Source of the DNA: Sulfuricaulis sp040901545
Lineage (GTDB): Bacteria > Pseudomonadota > Gammaproteobacteria > Acidiferrobacterales > Sulfurifustaceae
Direction of reading: 5' to 3'
Assembly (NCBI RefSeq): GCF_040901545.1
Contig: NZ_JBBDYL010000054.1
Coordinates: forward strand, 202,878 to 266,877
DNA: 64,000 nt
Positions 25,999 to 34,800 of this stretch are shown piece after piece. Numbering within the stretch: position 1 is the stretch's first letter; the number at the start of each line of letters is the position of its first letter. Position numbers and translations under genes: made by a program. The notes beneath the pieces were generated by a model, which ran no database searches, had not been told where the DNA came from, and worked only from the letters and a program-made list of their open reading frames with translations.

Positions 25999-26883
25999 TT
26001 AACGCTGTGCTGTGATTCTCCGGCGTTTCCTGACGGAGTCAGGATACAATTTTTTCGCGTTACGTCGTTTGTTATCCTGTCTTGGTGGTTTCCGCTTTGC
26101 ATGAATCTTGCTTTCCGGGATTGATGGAAGCTTGAGGCCGGCAAACCCATATAGCACTGCCATGGCTTTGTCATCGAGTTCAACGGAACGTCCCGTATGA
26201 AAATGCGGCGGCAGGCGGATCGGGCCGAAGCGTATCCGGATCAAACGGCTCACCTTCACGCTCACGCTGTCCCATAGCCGGCGTACTTCACGATTGCGTC
26301 CTTCTTTGAGTACCACATGGTACCAGTGATTCGCGCCGGCGCCCCCTGCATCCACGATGGAATCAAAATGTCCGGGGCCGTCTTCCAGCACTACCCCCGT
26401 TTTCAATCTAGTGATCATTTCCTCGCTGATTTTGCCGAGCACGCGCACGGCGTACTCCCGTTCGATCGCTTGGGAGGGATGCATCAATCGGTTGGCGAGC
26501 TCGCCGTCGGTGGTGCAAAGCAACAAACCGGAAGTGTTGTAATCCAGGCGACCGATGGGAATCCAGCGCGCGCCGCGGAGAGTGGGGAGTTTTTCAAAAA
26601 CCGTGGTGCGGCCCTGCGGATCCGACCGGGTACAGATTTCGCCTTCCGGCTTGTGGTAGATCAGGACCCGCGGCCTGGGTTGCCTGACGCGCGCCAGAAC
26701 GGTGCGTCCGTCGACACGAATCGCTTGTGCGGGAGTTACGCGGACGCCCAAGGTCGCGGGGTTGCCGTCGACGGTGACACGACCGGCTGCGATCCAGCCT
26801 TCTATCTGGCGACGTGAACCCAGGCCGGCGCGGGCTAAAACTTTCTGCAGTTTTTCCCCCGCCGGGCTGCCGTGGTCACTCAC
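25999..26883 (-). CDS. rluB: 23S rRNA pseudouridine 2605 synthase
   Basis: RluB isomerises U2605 of 23S rRNA. The 294-residue protein has an N-terminal S4 domain (EKLQKVLARAGLGSRRQIEGWI), then the RsuA-type catalytic domain with GRLDYNTSGLLL (Asp114), HKPEGEICT and GRNREVRRLWDSV. A basic tail of about 40 residues (KRKPPRQDNKRRNAKK) probably binds RNA. It overlaps scpB by eight bases; rluB after scpA-scpB is the usual arrangement. It is the last gene of the operon starting at rnm. The RluB rather than RluE/F assignment rests on this context and the tail. Confidence 0.93.
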   Translation of the reverse strand: MSDHGSPAGEKLQKVLARAGLGSRRQIEGWIAAGRVTVDGNPATLGVRVTPAQAIRVDGRTVLARVRQPRPRVLIYHKPEGEICTRSDPQGRTTVFEKLPTLRGARWIPIGRLDYNTSGLLLCTTDGELANRLMHPSQAIEREYAVRVLGKISEEMITRLKTGVVLEDGPGHFDSIVDAGGAGANHWYHVVLKEGRNREVRRLWDSVSVKVSRLIRIRFGPIRLPPHFHTGRSVELDDKAMAVLYGFAGLKLPSIPESKIHAKRKPPRQDNKRRNAKKLYPDSVRKRRRITAQR

Positions 26884-27568
26884 GTTCGGCCGAATGGACC
26901 TCGGTCATGACCACGTGTTCCGGCTCGTCTTCCGTGCCGCCATGAATTTCATCGCGCGCTGACTCGCGGCCGTGCTGCGAAATTCTATCGTTCGGCTCGA
27001 GATTCAACCGCAGGTTCAATTCCTGGCTGATGACATCGAGTTCCCGCAAGGCGGAAAGCGGCGGCAGCGCTTCGAGAGTCTTGAGATTGAAATGCTCGAG
27101 AAATTCGCGCGTCGTGCCGTACAACGCGGGGTGTCCCGGGACTTTGCGCACTCCCACTTGGCGAATCCATTCGCGCCCGAGCAATGTCTTGATGATATCC
27201 GTGCTGACAGATACGCCGCGTATGTTTTCGATATCGCCGCGCGTCACCGGTTGACGGTAAACAATAATAGCCAGCGTTTCGAGCAAGGCACGCGAGTACC
27301 TTACGGGGCGCTCTTCGGCCAGGCGGGAGATCCAGGGGGAGTATTTATCGCGGGTCTGGAATCGCCAGGCACGGTCGATTTGTTTCAACTCTATCGCCCG
27401 ATTCTCGAATTCCGCCTCGAGCTGGCGGATTACTTCGCGGATTTCCTCACGCGTGGGTTGCGATTCGGCGGGAAACATCGTCAGCATTTTCTCGATGGTC
27501 AGCGGCTGACCGGCGACCAGCAACGCCGCCTCGATGATGTTTTTCAGCTCTGGGTTCGGTTTGTTCAT
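26876..27568 (-). CDS. scpB: Segregation and condensation protein B
   Basis: ScpB is the winged-helix kleisin partner in the SMC-ScpAB condensin complex. The 230-residue protein has the first winged helix (LKNIIEAALLVAGQPLTIEKML), then QIDRAWRFQTRDKYSPWI and the conserved LSRALLETLAIIVYRQPVTRGDIENIRGVS and PALYGTTREFLEHFNL segments. Its ATG overlaps the scpA stop by one base. The smc gene for the same complex is 15 kb further along. The last 40 residues are acidic and poorly conserved. Confidence 0.95.
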   Translation of the reverse strand: MNKPNPELKNIIEAALLVAGQPLTIEKMLTMFPAESQPTREEIREVIRQLEAEFENRAIELKQIDRAWRFQTRDKYSPWISRLAEERPVRYSRALLETLAIIVYRQPVTRGDIENIRGVSVSTDIIKTLLGREWIRQVGVRKVPGHPALYGTTREFLEHFNLKTLEALPPLSALRELDVISQELNLRLNLEPNDRISQHGRESARDEIHGGTEDEPEHVVMTEVHSAERE

Positions 27569-28359
27569 CAGGCTGCCGCCTTGAGATGGATGGGACCGAA
27601 TGGGTCCTGCTGAACCAGCACGATCAGCGACTCCTTCAGCAGTTCGAGTATCGCGACGAAGGTGACGACCAGACCTCGGCGCCCCTCGTGCAATTCGAAC
27701 ATATCCTCGAAGTTCACAAACGTTTCACTGTTGATCTTCGCCAGAATCCGGGTCATGCGCTCGCGTACAGACAGCGGCTCCAATTGCACATGATGATGCC
27801 GATAAAGCTCGGCGCGTACAAGTACTTCCTTGAAGGCATCCAGCAATTCAAACAGGCTGACATTCGGTTCAATACGCTTGACGGGCGGCCGATCGTTTTC
27901 AATCACAACCAGATGCAAGTCGCGCCCGATCCGCGGCAATTTATCCAGTGACTCGGCGGCATGGCAATAACGTTCATACTCCTGCAACCGGCGAACCAGT
28001 TCAGCGCGCGGATCGGCCTCTTCGCCCTCTTCGCTCGATGGCCGCGGTAACAACATGCGTGATTTAATTTCGGCCAGCATCGCCGCCATGACGAGGTATT
28101 CGGCGGCGAGTTCCAGCTTTACGGCTTGCATCAATTCGACATATCCCATGTACTGGCGCGTTACTTCGGCGATGGGAATATCGAGGATATCGAGATTTTG
28201 CTTGCGAATGAGATAAAGCAGCAGATCCAGCGGTCCCTGAAAGGTTTCAAGGAAAATCTCCAGTGCGTCCGGCGGAATATACAAATCCTCCGGCAATTGG
28301 GAGAGTGTTTCGCCGCGTACCACGGCAACCGGGGTTTCCGGACCGGCCGGCGTGCTCAT
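27568..28359 (-). CDS. scpA: Segregation and condensation protein A
   Basis: ScpA is the kleisin that bridges the SMC heads. The 263-residue protein has the N-terminal FQGPLDLLLYLIRKQNLDILDIPIAEVTRQYMGYV signature, AAEYLVMAAMLAEIKSRMLLP, and the C-terminal winged helix with VTFVAILELLKESLIVLVQQDPFGPIHL. Its ATG overlaps the trpS stop by one base, and its own stop overlaps scpB. This coupling fits the need for fixed ScpA:ScpB ratios. Normal length for the family. Confidence 0.95.
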   Translation of the reverse strand: MSTPAGPETPVAVVRGETLSQLPEDLYIPPDALEIFLETFQGPLDLLLYLIRKQNLDILDIPIAEVTRQYMGYVELMQAVKLELAAEYLVMAAMLAEIKSRMLLPRPSSEEGEEADPRAELVRRLQEYERYCHAAESLDKLPRIGRDLHLVVIENDRPPVKRIEPNVSLFELLDAFKEVLVRAELYRHHHVQLEPLSVRERMTRILAKINSETFVNFEDMFELHEGRRGLVVTFVAILELLKESLIVLVQQDPFGPIHLKAAA

Positions 28360-29579
28360 CAGCTGTAATTCAAACCAATGGCGTCGCGCACCTCGGCCAT
28401 TGTCGCTTCAGCCGTTGCCTGCGCGCGCTTGCAGCCTTCGGCGATGATGTTTTTAATTGCGAGCGGATCGCGCGAAAGCTCAGCGGCACGCTCCTGTATT
28501 GGCTTCAACTCCGCCAACACGGCATCGATAATGACTTGCTTGCATTCCAGGCAACCGATTTTCGCCGATCGGCATCCCTTTTGCACCCAATCCTTTTTTT
28601 CTCCATCCGAGTAGATGAGGTGAAAATCCCACACCGGACATTTATCCGGATTTCCGGGATCGGAGCGGTGCACGCGCGCCGGATCGGTCGGCATGGTGCG
28701 AAATTTCTTTTCCACCTCGACCGGCGGCTCCCGCAGGCTGATGACGTTGTTATACGACTTGGACATCTTGCGGCCATCGAGACCCGGCATTTTCGGTGCA
28801 AGAGTCAGCAACGCCTTGGGTTCGGGCAAAATGATTTTGCCTCCGCCTTCCAGATATCCGAACAGTCTTTCTTTATCGCCGAGCGCGATATTCTTCTGCC
28901 GTTCGAGCAGGGCATGGGCCGTATCGAGCGCCTCGTGATTACCTTGTTCCAGGTAGGCGGTGCGGAGATCGCGGTACAGTTTGGCGTTCTTCTTGCCCAT
29001 TTTCTTGATCGCTTCCTCGGCGCGGTTTTCGTAGTCCGGCTCCCGGCCATAGAGGTGGTTAAATCGACGGGCGATCTCGCGTGTGAGTTCAACATGTGCT
29101 ACCTGGTCTTCGCCCACCGGTACTATTCCCGCACGATACGCAAGGATATCTGCGCTTTGGAGCAGGGGGTATCCCAGAAAACCGTAGGTCAGAAGGTCCC
29201 GGTCCTTGAGTTCGGCCTGCTGGTCCTTGTAGGAAGGTACGCGCTCAAGCCATGAAAGCGGGGTGACCATCGATAACAAGACATGCAGTTCAGCATGCGA
29301 AAGGATGCGGGATTGAATGAAGAGCGTTGCCGTGCCGGAGTCAATACCGGCCGCAAGCCAATCCACCACCATATCCCAAATGCTTTCTTCCATGATTTGG
29401 GGATCTTCATAGTGGGTGGTTAGGGCATGCCAATCGGCAACGAAGAAAAAACACTCGTATTCGGTCTGTAATTTGACCCAGTTTTTCAGCACGCCGTGAT
29501 AATGACCCAGGTGCAGCCGGCCGGTGGGCCGCATTCCCGACAGTACACGCATGGGCTGCCCGGGCAAAACCGTGCTCAC
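28359..29579 (-). CDS. trpS: Tryptophanyl-tRNA synthetase
   Basis: TrpRS charges tRNA-Trp. The 406-residue protein has the class I HIGH motif as HLGHYHG (24-30) and KMSKS near residue 265 (GLDGRKMSKSYNN). The active-site segment YPLLQSADILAYRAGIVPVGEDQVAHVEL is intact. It is longer than the roughly 335-residue E. coli enzyme because of an insert in the region LDTAHALLERQKNIALGDKE and in the C-terminal domain; this long form is common in other proteobacteria. The GTG start overlaps the protease stop as GTGA. An internal ATG at codon 10 is an alternative. Confidence 0.96.
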   Translation of the reverse strand: MSTVLPGQPMRVLSGMRPTGRLHLGHYHGVLKNWVKLQTEYECFFFVADWHALTTHYEDPQIMEESIWDMVVDWLAAGIDSGTATLFIQSRILSHAELHVLLSMVTPLSWLERVPSYKDQQAELKDRDLLTYGFLGYPLLQSADILAYRAGIVPVGEDQVAHVELTREIARRFNHLYGREPDYENRAEEAIKKMGKKNAKLYRDLRTAYLEQGNHEALDTAHALLERQKNIALGDKERLFGYLEGGGKIILPEPKALLTLAPKMPGLDGRKMSKSYNNVISLREPPVEVEKKFRTMPTDPARVHRSDPGNPDKCPVWDFHLIYSDGEKKDWVQKGCRSAKIGCLECKQVIIDAVLAELKPIQERAAELSRDPLAIKNIIAEGCKRAQATAEATMAEVRDAIGLNYS

Positions 29580-30229
29580 CGTAACCCCACGAGCAGCAAT
29601 ACCAAATTTTCTACCACATGGATGGGCGGACCGATAATCACAGTCAGAACACCCGTAGCCAGCAAGGCCAGCAGAATGAAAAACCCGAAAGGCTCCACAC
29701 GCGAAAGTTGCCAGGCCATGGGGCCAGGGAGTAACCCCACAGCCACCCTTCCGCCGTCGAGCGGTGGTAGAGGAAGAAGATTAAGAATCATGAATATCGC
29801 ATTGATTTGTATACCAATAAATCCCATATATTGCATGGGTAGACCGGCCCAGGATGTGGTACCAAGTTGAATGCCGATACGGGCGATGACAGCCCAGATC
29901 AGCGCCATGATCAGATTTGCCATAGGGCCGGCCGCGGCCACAATCGCCATGTCCCGCTTGGGGTGACGGAGATTCTCCCAAGTCACGGGAACCGGCTTGG
30001 CCCAGCCGAAAACAAAGCCTCCAAGCATGAGCAGTAGCCCCGGCACTAGAATAGTGCCAAGCGGATCGATATGCTTTAGTGGATTAAGCGTTAATCGGCC
30101 CAATCTTTGTGCCGTGGGATCGCCAAATTGTTTAGCCATCCATCCGTGAGCGACTTCGTGAACCGTAATGGCAAACAGCAGTGGCAAAATGGCAACGGCG
30201 ATAGTTTGAAGCAGAGTTAGTTTGGGCAT
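29576..30229 (-). CDS. Site-2 protease family (M50) membrane metalloprotease
   Basis: The 217-residue protein is a compact M50 peptidase with the zinc motif HEVAHGW in the first long helix and the third ligand in LLPLPPLDGGRVAVGLL. About five or six membrane helices. There is no PDZ domain, so this is not RseP but the small SpoIVFB/YwhC-like group found next to trpS and scpA in many bacteria. Its substrate is unknown. It lies 79 bases after yciO, and its stop overlaps trpS by four bases. Confidence 0.9.
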   Translation of the reverse strand: MPKLTLLQTIAVAILPLLFAITVHEVAHGWMAKQFGDPTAQRLGRLTLNPLKHIDPLGTILVPGLLLMLGGFVFGWAKPVPVTWENLRHPKRDMAIVAAAGPMANLIMALIWAVIARIGIQLGTTSWAGLPMQYMGFIGIQINAIFMILNLLPLPPLDGGRVAVGLLPGPMAWQLSRVEPFGFFILLALLATGVLTVIIGPPIHVVENLVLLLVGLR

Positions 30230-30308
30230 TGGCCGCGCAGTATATCAGGTGCGGTCATTGACTTAAACCAGGAATCCGTCTCTATTTACCTGATTTCTTT
30301 GAACAATA

Positions 30309-30932
30309 TCACTCGACGAAGCGCGCGTTATCGCCTTTGCCCAGACGGGAGAGAACCGCCCGGCCGCTATCGAGTTCGACGACGGTGGTCGGTTCCAGAC
30401 CGCAGAAACCTCCATCAAGGACAAGATCCACCTCATGCTCGAGCTGTTGGCGGATTTCCGCCGGATCACTCAAAGGTACCCGTTCACCAGGGAGAATCAG
30501 GGTCGAGCTCATGAGCGGTTCGTTTAATTCGGTTAACAAGGCCTGCGCGATAACGTGATCCGGCACGCGCAGACCGATGGTTTTGCGCTTGGGGTGCTGC
30601 AAACGCCGCGGCACTTCGCGAGTGGCCGGCAGGATAAATGTATACGCCCCGGGGGTGTACGCCTTGAGCAGCCGGTAATCGGCGTTGCTCACGCGGGCGT
30701 ATTGGGCCACTTCAGAAAGATCGCGGCACACGAGCGTGAAATTGTGACGATCGTCCACCTGGCGAATGCGCCGGATCCGCTCCATGGCCTCCTTGTCGCC
30801 GATGTGACATCCGAGTGCATAACTGGAGTCCGTGGGATAAACGATCACGCCCCCGGCACGAACGATATCGACGGCGCGCCGGATCAAGCGTGGCTGTGGA
30901 TGGGTGGGATGAATTTCAAAATACTGGGCCAT
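30309..30932 (-). CDS. yciO: YciO/Sua5/YrdC family protein
   Basis: The 207-residue protein belongs to the Sua5/YciO/YrdC/TsaC fold: GGVIVYPTDSSYALGCHIGDKEAMERIRRIR at the start, then FTLVCRDLSEVAQYARV, PGAYTFILPATREVPRRL and TIGLRVPDH. The YciO branch is distinct from TsaC, which makes threonylcarbamoyl-AMP for tRNA t6A; YciO has at most weak activity of this sort, and its real role is open. The start at 30932 has no Shine-Dalgarno sequence, only the 13-base-pair hairpin at the end of rnm just upstream, so translation may depend on coupling. Confidence 0.88.
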   Translation of the reverse strand: MAQYFEIHPTHPQPRLIRRAVDIVRAGGVIVYPTDSSYALGCHIGDKEAMERIRRIRQVDDRHNFTLVCRDLSEVAQYARVSNADYRLLKAYTPGAYTFILPATREVPRRLQHPKRKTIGLRVPDHVIAQALLTELNEPLMSSTLILPGERVPLSDPAEIRQQLEHEVDLVLDGGFCGLEPTTVVELDSGRAVLSRLGKGDNARFVE

Positions 30933-30937
30933 GAAAT

Positions 30938-31849
30938 TCAGGACTGAGGACTTAGGGCTGAGTCCTCAGTCCTTAGTCCTGAGCACTCCCAATCTCGCCA
31001 CACGGGAATGCATCCGTCCGGCAAGGCTGGCAATCTGCCAAGGGTCATCCAGGTTTTTTCCGGGCCGTGAAAATCCGACCCCACCGAGGCCAGAAATCCA
31101 CGCTCTTGAGCCAGAAGGGCGTAGTGCCGATTGGCTTCGGCCGTGTGACTCCCGGAAATCACTTCTATCGCTTCGCCACCACACTCCTGAAAAGTATCAA
31201 AAAACTCTCGTAACTCGCCCGGCTTCATGGTGTAACGACCCGGATGTGCCACAACGGCCCTGCCGCCGGCGGATCGTATCCAGGTTACCGCCTCCGAGAG
31301 TTCGGCCCATTGGGCAGGCACATACCCGGGCTTGCCGCGCGCAAGAAACTGACGGAAGGCCTGCTGATGGCCTCGAACATAGCCCTGATCCATGAGGAAC
31401 CGGGCAAAATGCATGCGCCCGACAATTTCCCCTTGCGCCAATCGTCTGGCGCCTTCGTAAGCCTTGTCGATTCTTTTCTTTTGCAGCCGACGACCGATTT
31501 CCACGGCGCGCCACTCGCGAAAGGCACGCAGACGGGCCAAACCTTGCTGTAAGAGGACGTGGGTGGTATCGATATTAAGACCGACTATGTGCACCGTATG
31601 ACCTTGCCACGTGACAGAAATTTCAACACCGGCGATCAACGACATGCCTAATTGATTCGCGGTGAACAGCGCCTCGCCGATTCCATCGGTTACGTCGTGG
31701 TCGGTCAAAGCCAGGACGCCGATCCCCGCCGCATGCGCCCTGGTCACCAGGTCAGCAGGCGTGAGCGTCCCATCCGAGCGAATGCTGTGGCTGTGCAAAT
31801 CGTAGCGTAATGCCGAGGCAGAAACGGAATTTGCGCAAGTATTTCCCAT
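30938..31849 (-). CDS. rnm: PHP-domain phosphoesterase, RNase AM (YciV) family
   Basis: The 303-residue protein is a PHP phosphoesterase: YDLHSHSIRSDGTLTPADLV with the first metal pair, LALTDHDVTDG, LIAGVEIS, AVVAHPGRYT and GSDFHGPEKTW. This family hydrolyses 3',5'-bisphosphonucleotides and trims 5' ends of RNA in E. coli. It leads the operon with yciO, the order seen in many gammaproteobacteria. Its last dozen or so codons (LRTEDSALSPQS) are the coding face of an inverted repeat at 30940-30973 and look like a late addition to the C-terminus. Confidence 0.88.
   Translation of the reverse strand: MGNTCANSVSASALRYDLHSHSIRSDGTLTPADLVTRAHAAGIGVLALTDHDVTDGIGEALFTANQLGMSLIAGVEISVTWQGHTVHIVGLNIDTTHVLLQQGLARLRAFREWRAVEIGRRLQKKRIDKAYEGARRLAQGEIVGRMHFARFLMDQGYVRGHQQAFRQFLARGKPGYVPAQWAELSEAVTWIRSAGGRAVVAHPGRYTMKPGELREFFDTFQECGGEAIEVISGSHTAEANRHYALLAQERGFLASVGSDFHGPEKTWMTLGRLPALPDGCIPVWRDWECSGLRTEDSALSPQS
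30940..30973 (-). promoter_or_regulatory. Perfect 13-base-pair hairpin at the rnm-yciO junction
   Basis: aggactgaggact (30940-30952), eight-base loop, agtcctcagtcct (30961-30973). It covers the last rnm codons and ends eight bases before the yciO ATG. There is no U-run, so it is not a normal terminator; processing or translational control is possible. Confidence 0.5.
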
Positions 31850-31908
31850 GGTCTAAACAGAGTATCATGAACTTATATATTATGCCGTGACTGCATCCAG
31901 GACCGACA

Positions 31909-32658
31909 ATGAGCAGTGGGAGTTATGCCTTACCGCCAAGCCTTTCCGAAGCGACACTGCGTTTTCAACACGCGGCAACGGAGATTATCGACTCCTATGA
32001 GGCGCAGCACGCGGACGAGGAAAATCAGATTACTCCCGCCCAATTGGCGGAGGGTGTCGACCAATTCCTGTCCACGATTACGCGCATCGATCAGGTAGAA
32101 GGCGAATCCGGCCCGATCCGCAAGGAAGATCCGACGAAGATCGGCGATTATGGAATGTCGTTGCTGACCGATCTCGGCGCATGGGCCGTGCAACTCAATC
32201 TGGCTGTTCCGCGGCAAGACCTTGAGATCGTCACGTTGGCCGCCGCGGATTGGGTGGTGCGGCACGAGGGTCAGATTCACACCCTTGAACCGGTGGTCAA
32301 TGCCCTGGCCAATTTCGCCAACCGCATGCATGAAACCTCCCTGCTGGAGCCACTCACGCTTTTCATGGGCCGCGTGGCGCAGGCCAGCTCAAGCGCGATC
32401 AAGCAGGATCTGGAAAAAAACAATCCCATCAGGCCCTGGCGAATACTGCACCTGAATCGGGGCATTATGGCGACGCGAACGCACAATCCGGCGCTCATGG
32501 AGAGGGTATTCGACGACCTGGTGCGATATCTTCCGGAAGACGCCCCGACCTTCTTTGCCGAGGGAATGCAGCAAATGGAAGCGCTCAACTACCCGCAGCC
32601 GGTGCGGCAGATCATGGGGCGGTATTTCGACCGTTGGACCAGACCCAGGATGCACTAG
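31909..32658 (+). CDS. Conserved-looking protein of unknown function
   Basis: Not recognised. The 249-residue protein is soluble and almost wholly helical, with no signal peptide, cysteine cluster or membrane helix. An acidic stretch (DSYEAQHADEENQ) lies near residues 28-45, then DPTKIGDYGMSLLTDLGAWAVQLNL and a helical repeat-like core (LEPVVNALANFANRMHETSLLEPLTLFMGRV). It ends YPQPVRQIMGRYFDRWTRPRMH. The pattern of paired amphipathic helices recalls TPR-like proteins, without a clear motif. It is divergent from rnm and 70 bases ahead of yciB, which suggests it belongs with the cell-envelope cluster downstream. Confidence 0.7.
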   Translation: MSSGSYALPPSLSEATLRFQHAATEIIDSYEAQHADEENQITPAQLAEGVDQFLSTITRIDQVEGESGPIRKEDPTKIGDYGMSLLTDLGAWAVQLNLAVPRQDLEIVTLAAADWVVRHEGQIHTLEPVVNALANFANRMHETSLLEPLTLFMGRVAQASSSAIKQDLEKNNPIRPWRILHLNRGIMATRTHNPALMERVFDDLVRYLPEDAPTFFAEGMQQMEALNYPQPVRQIMGRYFDRWTRPRMH

Positions 32659-32728
32659 TTCTTCGCTGACATCCTTGCCGCCGCTCCCGGGGAAGTGCGA
32701 AAATAGCGCCCCATTTCTCACGGCCGTC

Positions 32729-33322
32729 ATGATGAAATTCCTATACGATCTGTTCCCGCTGTTGCTGTTCTTTGCCGCCTTCAAGTTCTACGACATTTAT
32801 GTCGCCACGGCCGTGGCCATTGCCGCCTCGTTCGTACAAGTGGGCTTGTTCTGGTTGAAGCACCGCCGCTTTGAAGCGATGCACCTGATCACACTGGCCG
32901 TCATCGCCGTCTTCGGTGGCCTGACGCTCGCCTTGCACGATGATACCTTTATCAAGTGGAAACCCACCCTGGTTTACTGGATTCTCGCGGCGCTGGTGCT
33001 TGGCAGCCAGTATGTTGGGAAAAAGACCGTCATCGAGCGCATGATGGCGGCGCAAATCACCCTGCCGGCGGCGGTATGGCGACGGCTCAATCTGAGTTGG
33101 GGAATTTTTTTCGCCGTGGTCGGTGCCGCAAACATCTACGTCGCTTTTTACTACGGCCTCGATCTCGACCCGGATAACCGGCGCGAGATATGGGTAAATT
33201 TCAAGGTGTTCGGTCTGCTGGGTTTGACGCTGCTGTTTACGGTGGTCCAGGCGGTCTTCATCGCGAAACACGTTCAGGACAAACCCGGCGGTGAATCGGT
33301 TGCTGACAGGACGTCGGACTGA
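32729..33322 (+). CDS. yciB: Inner membrane septation protein A (YciB/IspZ)
   Basis: The 197-residue protein begins MMKFLYDLFPLLLFFAAFKFYDIYVAT, the YciB start, and has five membrane segments including WKPTLVYWILAALVLGSQYVGKKTVIERMM, where the conserved GKK lies. YciB works with the divisome and elongation machinery and affects the inner-membrane potential. The start is at 32729 or 32732; the longer open frame from 32555 runs inside the upstream gene and is rejected. A GDE-rich tail of about 15 residues follows the last helix. It overlaps yciI by one base. Confidence 0.92.
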   Translation: MMKFLYDLFPLLLFFAAFKFYDIYVATAVAIAASFVQVGLFWLKHRRFEAMHLITLAVIAVFGGLTLALHDDTFIKWKPTLVYWILAALVLGSQYVGKKTVIERMMAAQITLPAAVWRRLNLSWGIFFAVVGAANIYVAFYYGLDLDPDNRREIWVNFKVFGLLGLTLLFTVVQAVFIAKHVQDKPGGESVADRTSD

Positions 33323-33621
33323 TGTGGTACGTCATCAATGGTACGGACGCGGAGGACAGCCTCGAGCGCCGACTTACTGTCCGCGCGGCGCACGTGGCGC
33401 GCTTGCAACAACTTCAGAACGAAGGGCGTCTGCTTCTCGCCGGTCCCTATCCGGCGGTCGACAGCTATGATCCGGGTCCGGCCGGATATACCGGCAGCCT
33501 GATCATCGCCGAATTCGAATCGATGGAAGAGGCGCAAGCTTGGGCCAATACCGATCCCTATGTCGAAGCCGGAGTTTATGCCCATATCAGCGTCAAGCCG
33601 TTTTGCAAAGTGCTCCCCTGA
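33322..33621 (+). CDS. yciI: YciI family protein
   Basis: The 99-residue protein is a YciI-like ferredoxin-fold dimer: MWYVINGTDAEDSLERRLTVRAAHVARLQQL with the conserved arginine-alanine-histidine of the putative active site, GRLLLAGPYP, and the C-terminal SMEEAQAWANTDPYVEAGVY with its aspartate. The His-Asp pair suggests a small hydrolase or lyase activity, not established. It overlaps yciB by one base and abuts bolA, the usual order yciB-yciI-bolA. Confidence 0.93.
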   Translation: MWYVINGTDAEDSLERRLTVRAAHVARLQQLQNEGRLLLAGPYPAVDSYDPGPAGYTGSLIIAEFESMEEAQAWANTDPYVEAGVYAHISVKPFCKVLP

Positions 33622-33888
33622 ATGGATCGCCAATCCCAGATCGAAAACCGCTTGCGCGCGGCATTTACGCCCACGAAAATCGAGGTTCGAGATGACAGCG
33701 GGCTCCATGCCGGTCACGAAGGCGCCAGAAGCGGTGGCGGGCACTTTACCGTTACCATCGTATCGCAACATTTTTCGGGCAAAAGCTCCTTGCAACGCCA
33801 TCAGATGGTTTACCAGGCGCTCGGCGACATGTTGCAGCAGGACATTCATGCGCTCAGTATCCGAGCGATCTCGCCGGATGAGACTTAA
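33622..33888 (+). CDS. bolA: BolA family protein
   Basis: The 88-residue protein has the BolA fold marks: IENRLRAAFTPTKIEVRDDSGLHAGH, then GGHFTVTIVSQHFSGKSSLQRHQMVYQALG with the conserved FxGKSLxxRHRxVY pattern. BolA proteins pair with monothiol glutaredoxins through a bridging Fe-S cluster and influence morphology and stress response. The invariant histidine in the RH motif is present, as is the histidine in GLHAGH. It begins directly after the yciI stop and is followed by the parvulin lipoprotein. Confidence 0.94.
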   Translation: MDRQSQIENRLRAAFTPTKIEVRDDSGLHAGHEGARSGGGHFTVTIVSQHFSGKSSLQRHQMVYQALGDMLQQDIHALSIRAISPDET

Positions 33889-33931
33889 GCGAAATATTCA
33901 TCCACAACCCAACCGTAACCAAGGAAATTTC

Positions 33932-34792
33932 ATGTCACCCCTACGCACATCCCTGATAGTAATCTTGACCGCAGCCGGCCTGCTCGTTGCCGGTTGCGAT
34001 AAAATACCGGGCGAACGGGCAAAGCCCGAAGCTTCCAAGGAAGAAATGAAGGTTATCGCCACCGTGAATGGCGAGACCATCCTGGAATCGGACTACCAGG
34101 GCTACCTGCAGTTACGTCAGCAGCAGGTCGGGCCAATCCCGGACAAGGAGAAGGAAAGAAAGATCGTGCTCGATGAATTAATCGACAAGATGTTGCTCGC
34201 GCAATATGCCATCGACAACAAACTCGATAAGGAGCCCGAAGTCAGCACGCTGCTAAAACGTATTCGCGAAGAGATACTGGGGCAGGCGGCCAAGCGAAAA
34301 CAACTTCGTGACAACCCCATCACCGAGGCGGACGTGAAAAAGAACTTCGAGCAAGAGGTGGAAAAAACCCACAAGTCCGAATACAAGGTTCGCCATATTC
34401 TCCTGAAAGAAGAAAAAGAAGCCAACGACGTCATCGTGCAACTGGGTAAAGGCGCGAAATTCGAGAAACTGGCCAAGAGCAAATCCATTGACACGCAAAG
34501 TGGCGATTCGGGCGGCGAGATCGGCTGGATCAATCAAGGCATGGTGGTGCCCGACTTCTTTAACGCGGTTATTGAAATGAAAAAAGGCGCGGTTTCCACG
34601 ACCCCGGTCAAGACCGATTTCGGTTGGCACGTCATCAAGCTGGAAGACACACGTCCGTTCAAGGTACCCACTTTCGAAAACTTCATGTCGGATCAGCAAG
34701 CGCGCACGAACATTTATCGCAAAATGCAGAACGACCGGATCGACGGCCTGATCAAGGATTTGAAAGGCAAAGCCAAGATCACGGTGAATTAA
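33932..34792 (+). CDS. Parvulin-type peptidyl-prolyl isomerase lipoprotein
   Basis: From the ATG at 33932 (AAGGA seven bases upstream) the protein is 286 residues. A lipoprotein signal ends in LLVAGC (cysteine near residue 22). A SurA/PrsA-like N-terminal chaperone domain (VIATVNGETILESDYQGYL, VLDELIDKMLLAQYAI) precedes one parvulin domain: YKVRHILLKEEKEAND, FEKLAKSKSIDTQSGDSGGEIGWINQG, VVPDFFNAV and TDFGWHVIKL. It probably folds outer-membrane or periplasmic proteins from a lipid anchor. It is the last gene of the yciB group, followed by a 14-base-pair hairpin. Confidence 0.93.
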   Translation: MSPLRTSLIVILTAAGLLVAGCDKIPGERAKPEASKEEMKVIATVNGETILESDYQGYLQLRQQQVGPIPDKEKERKIVLDELIDKMLLAQYAIDNKLDKEPEVSTLLKRIREEILGQAAKRKQLRDNPITEADVKKNFEQEVEKTHKSEYKVRHILLKEEKEANDVIVQLGKGAKFEKLAKSKSIDTQSGDSGGEIGWINQGMVVPDFFNAVIEMKKGAVSTTPVKTDFGWHVIKLEDTRPFKVPTFENFMSDQQARTNIYRKMQNDRIDGLIKDLKGKAKITVN

Positions 34793-34800
34793 ATCATTCT

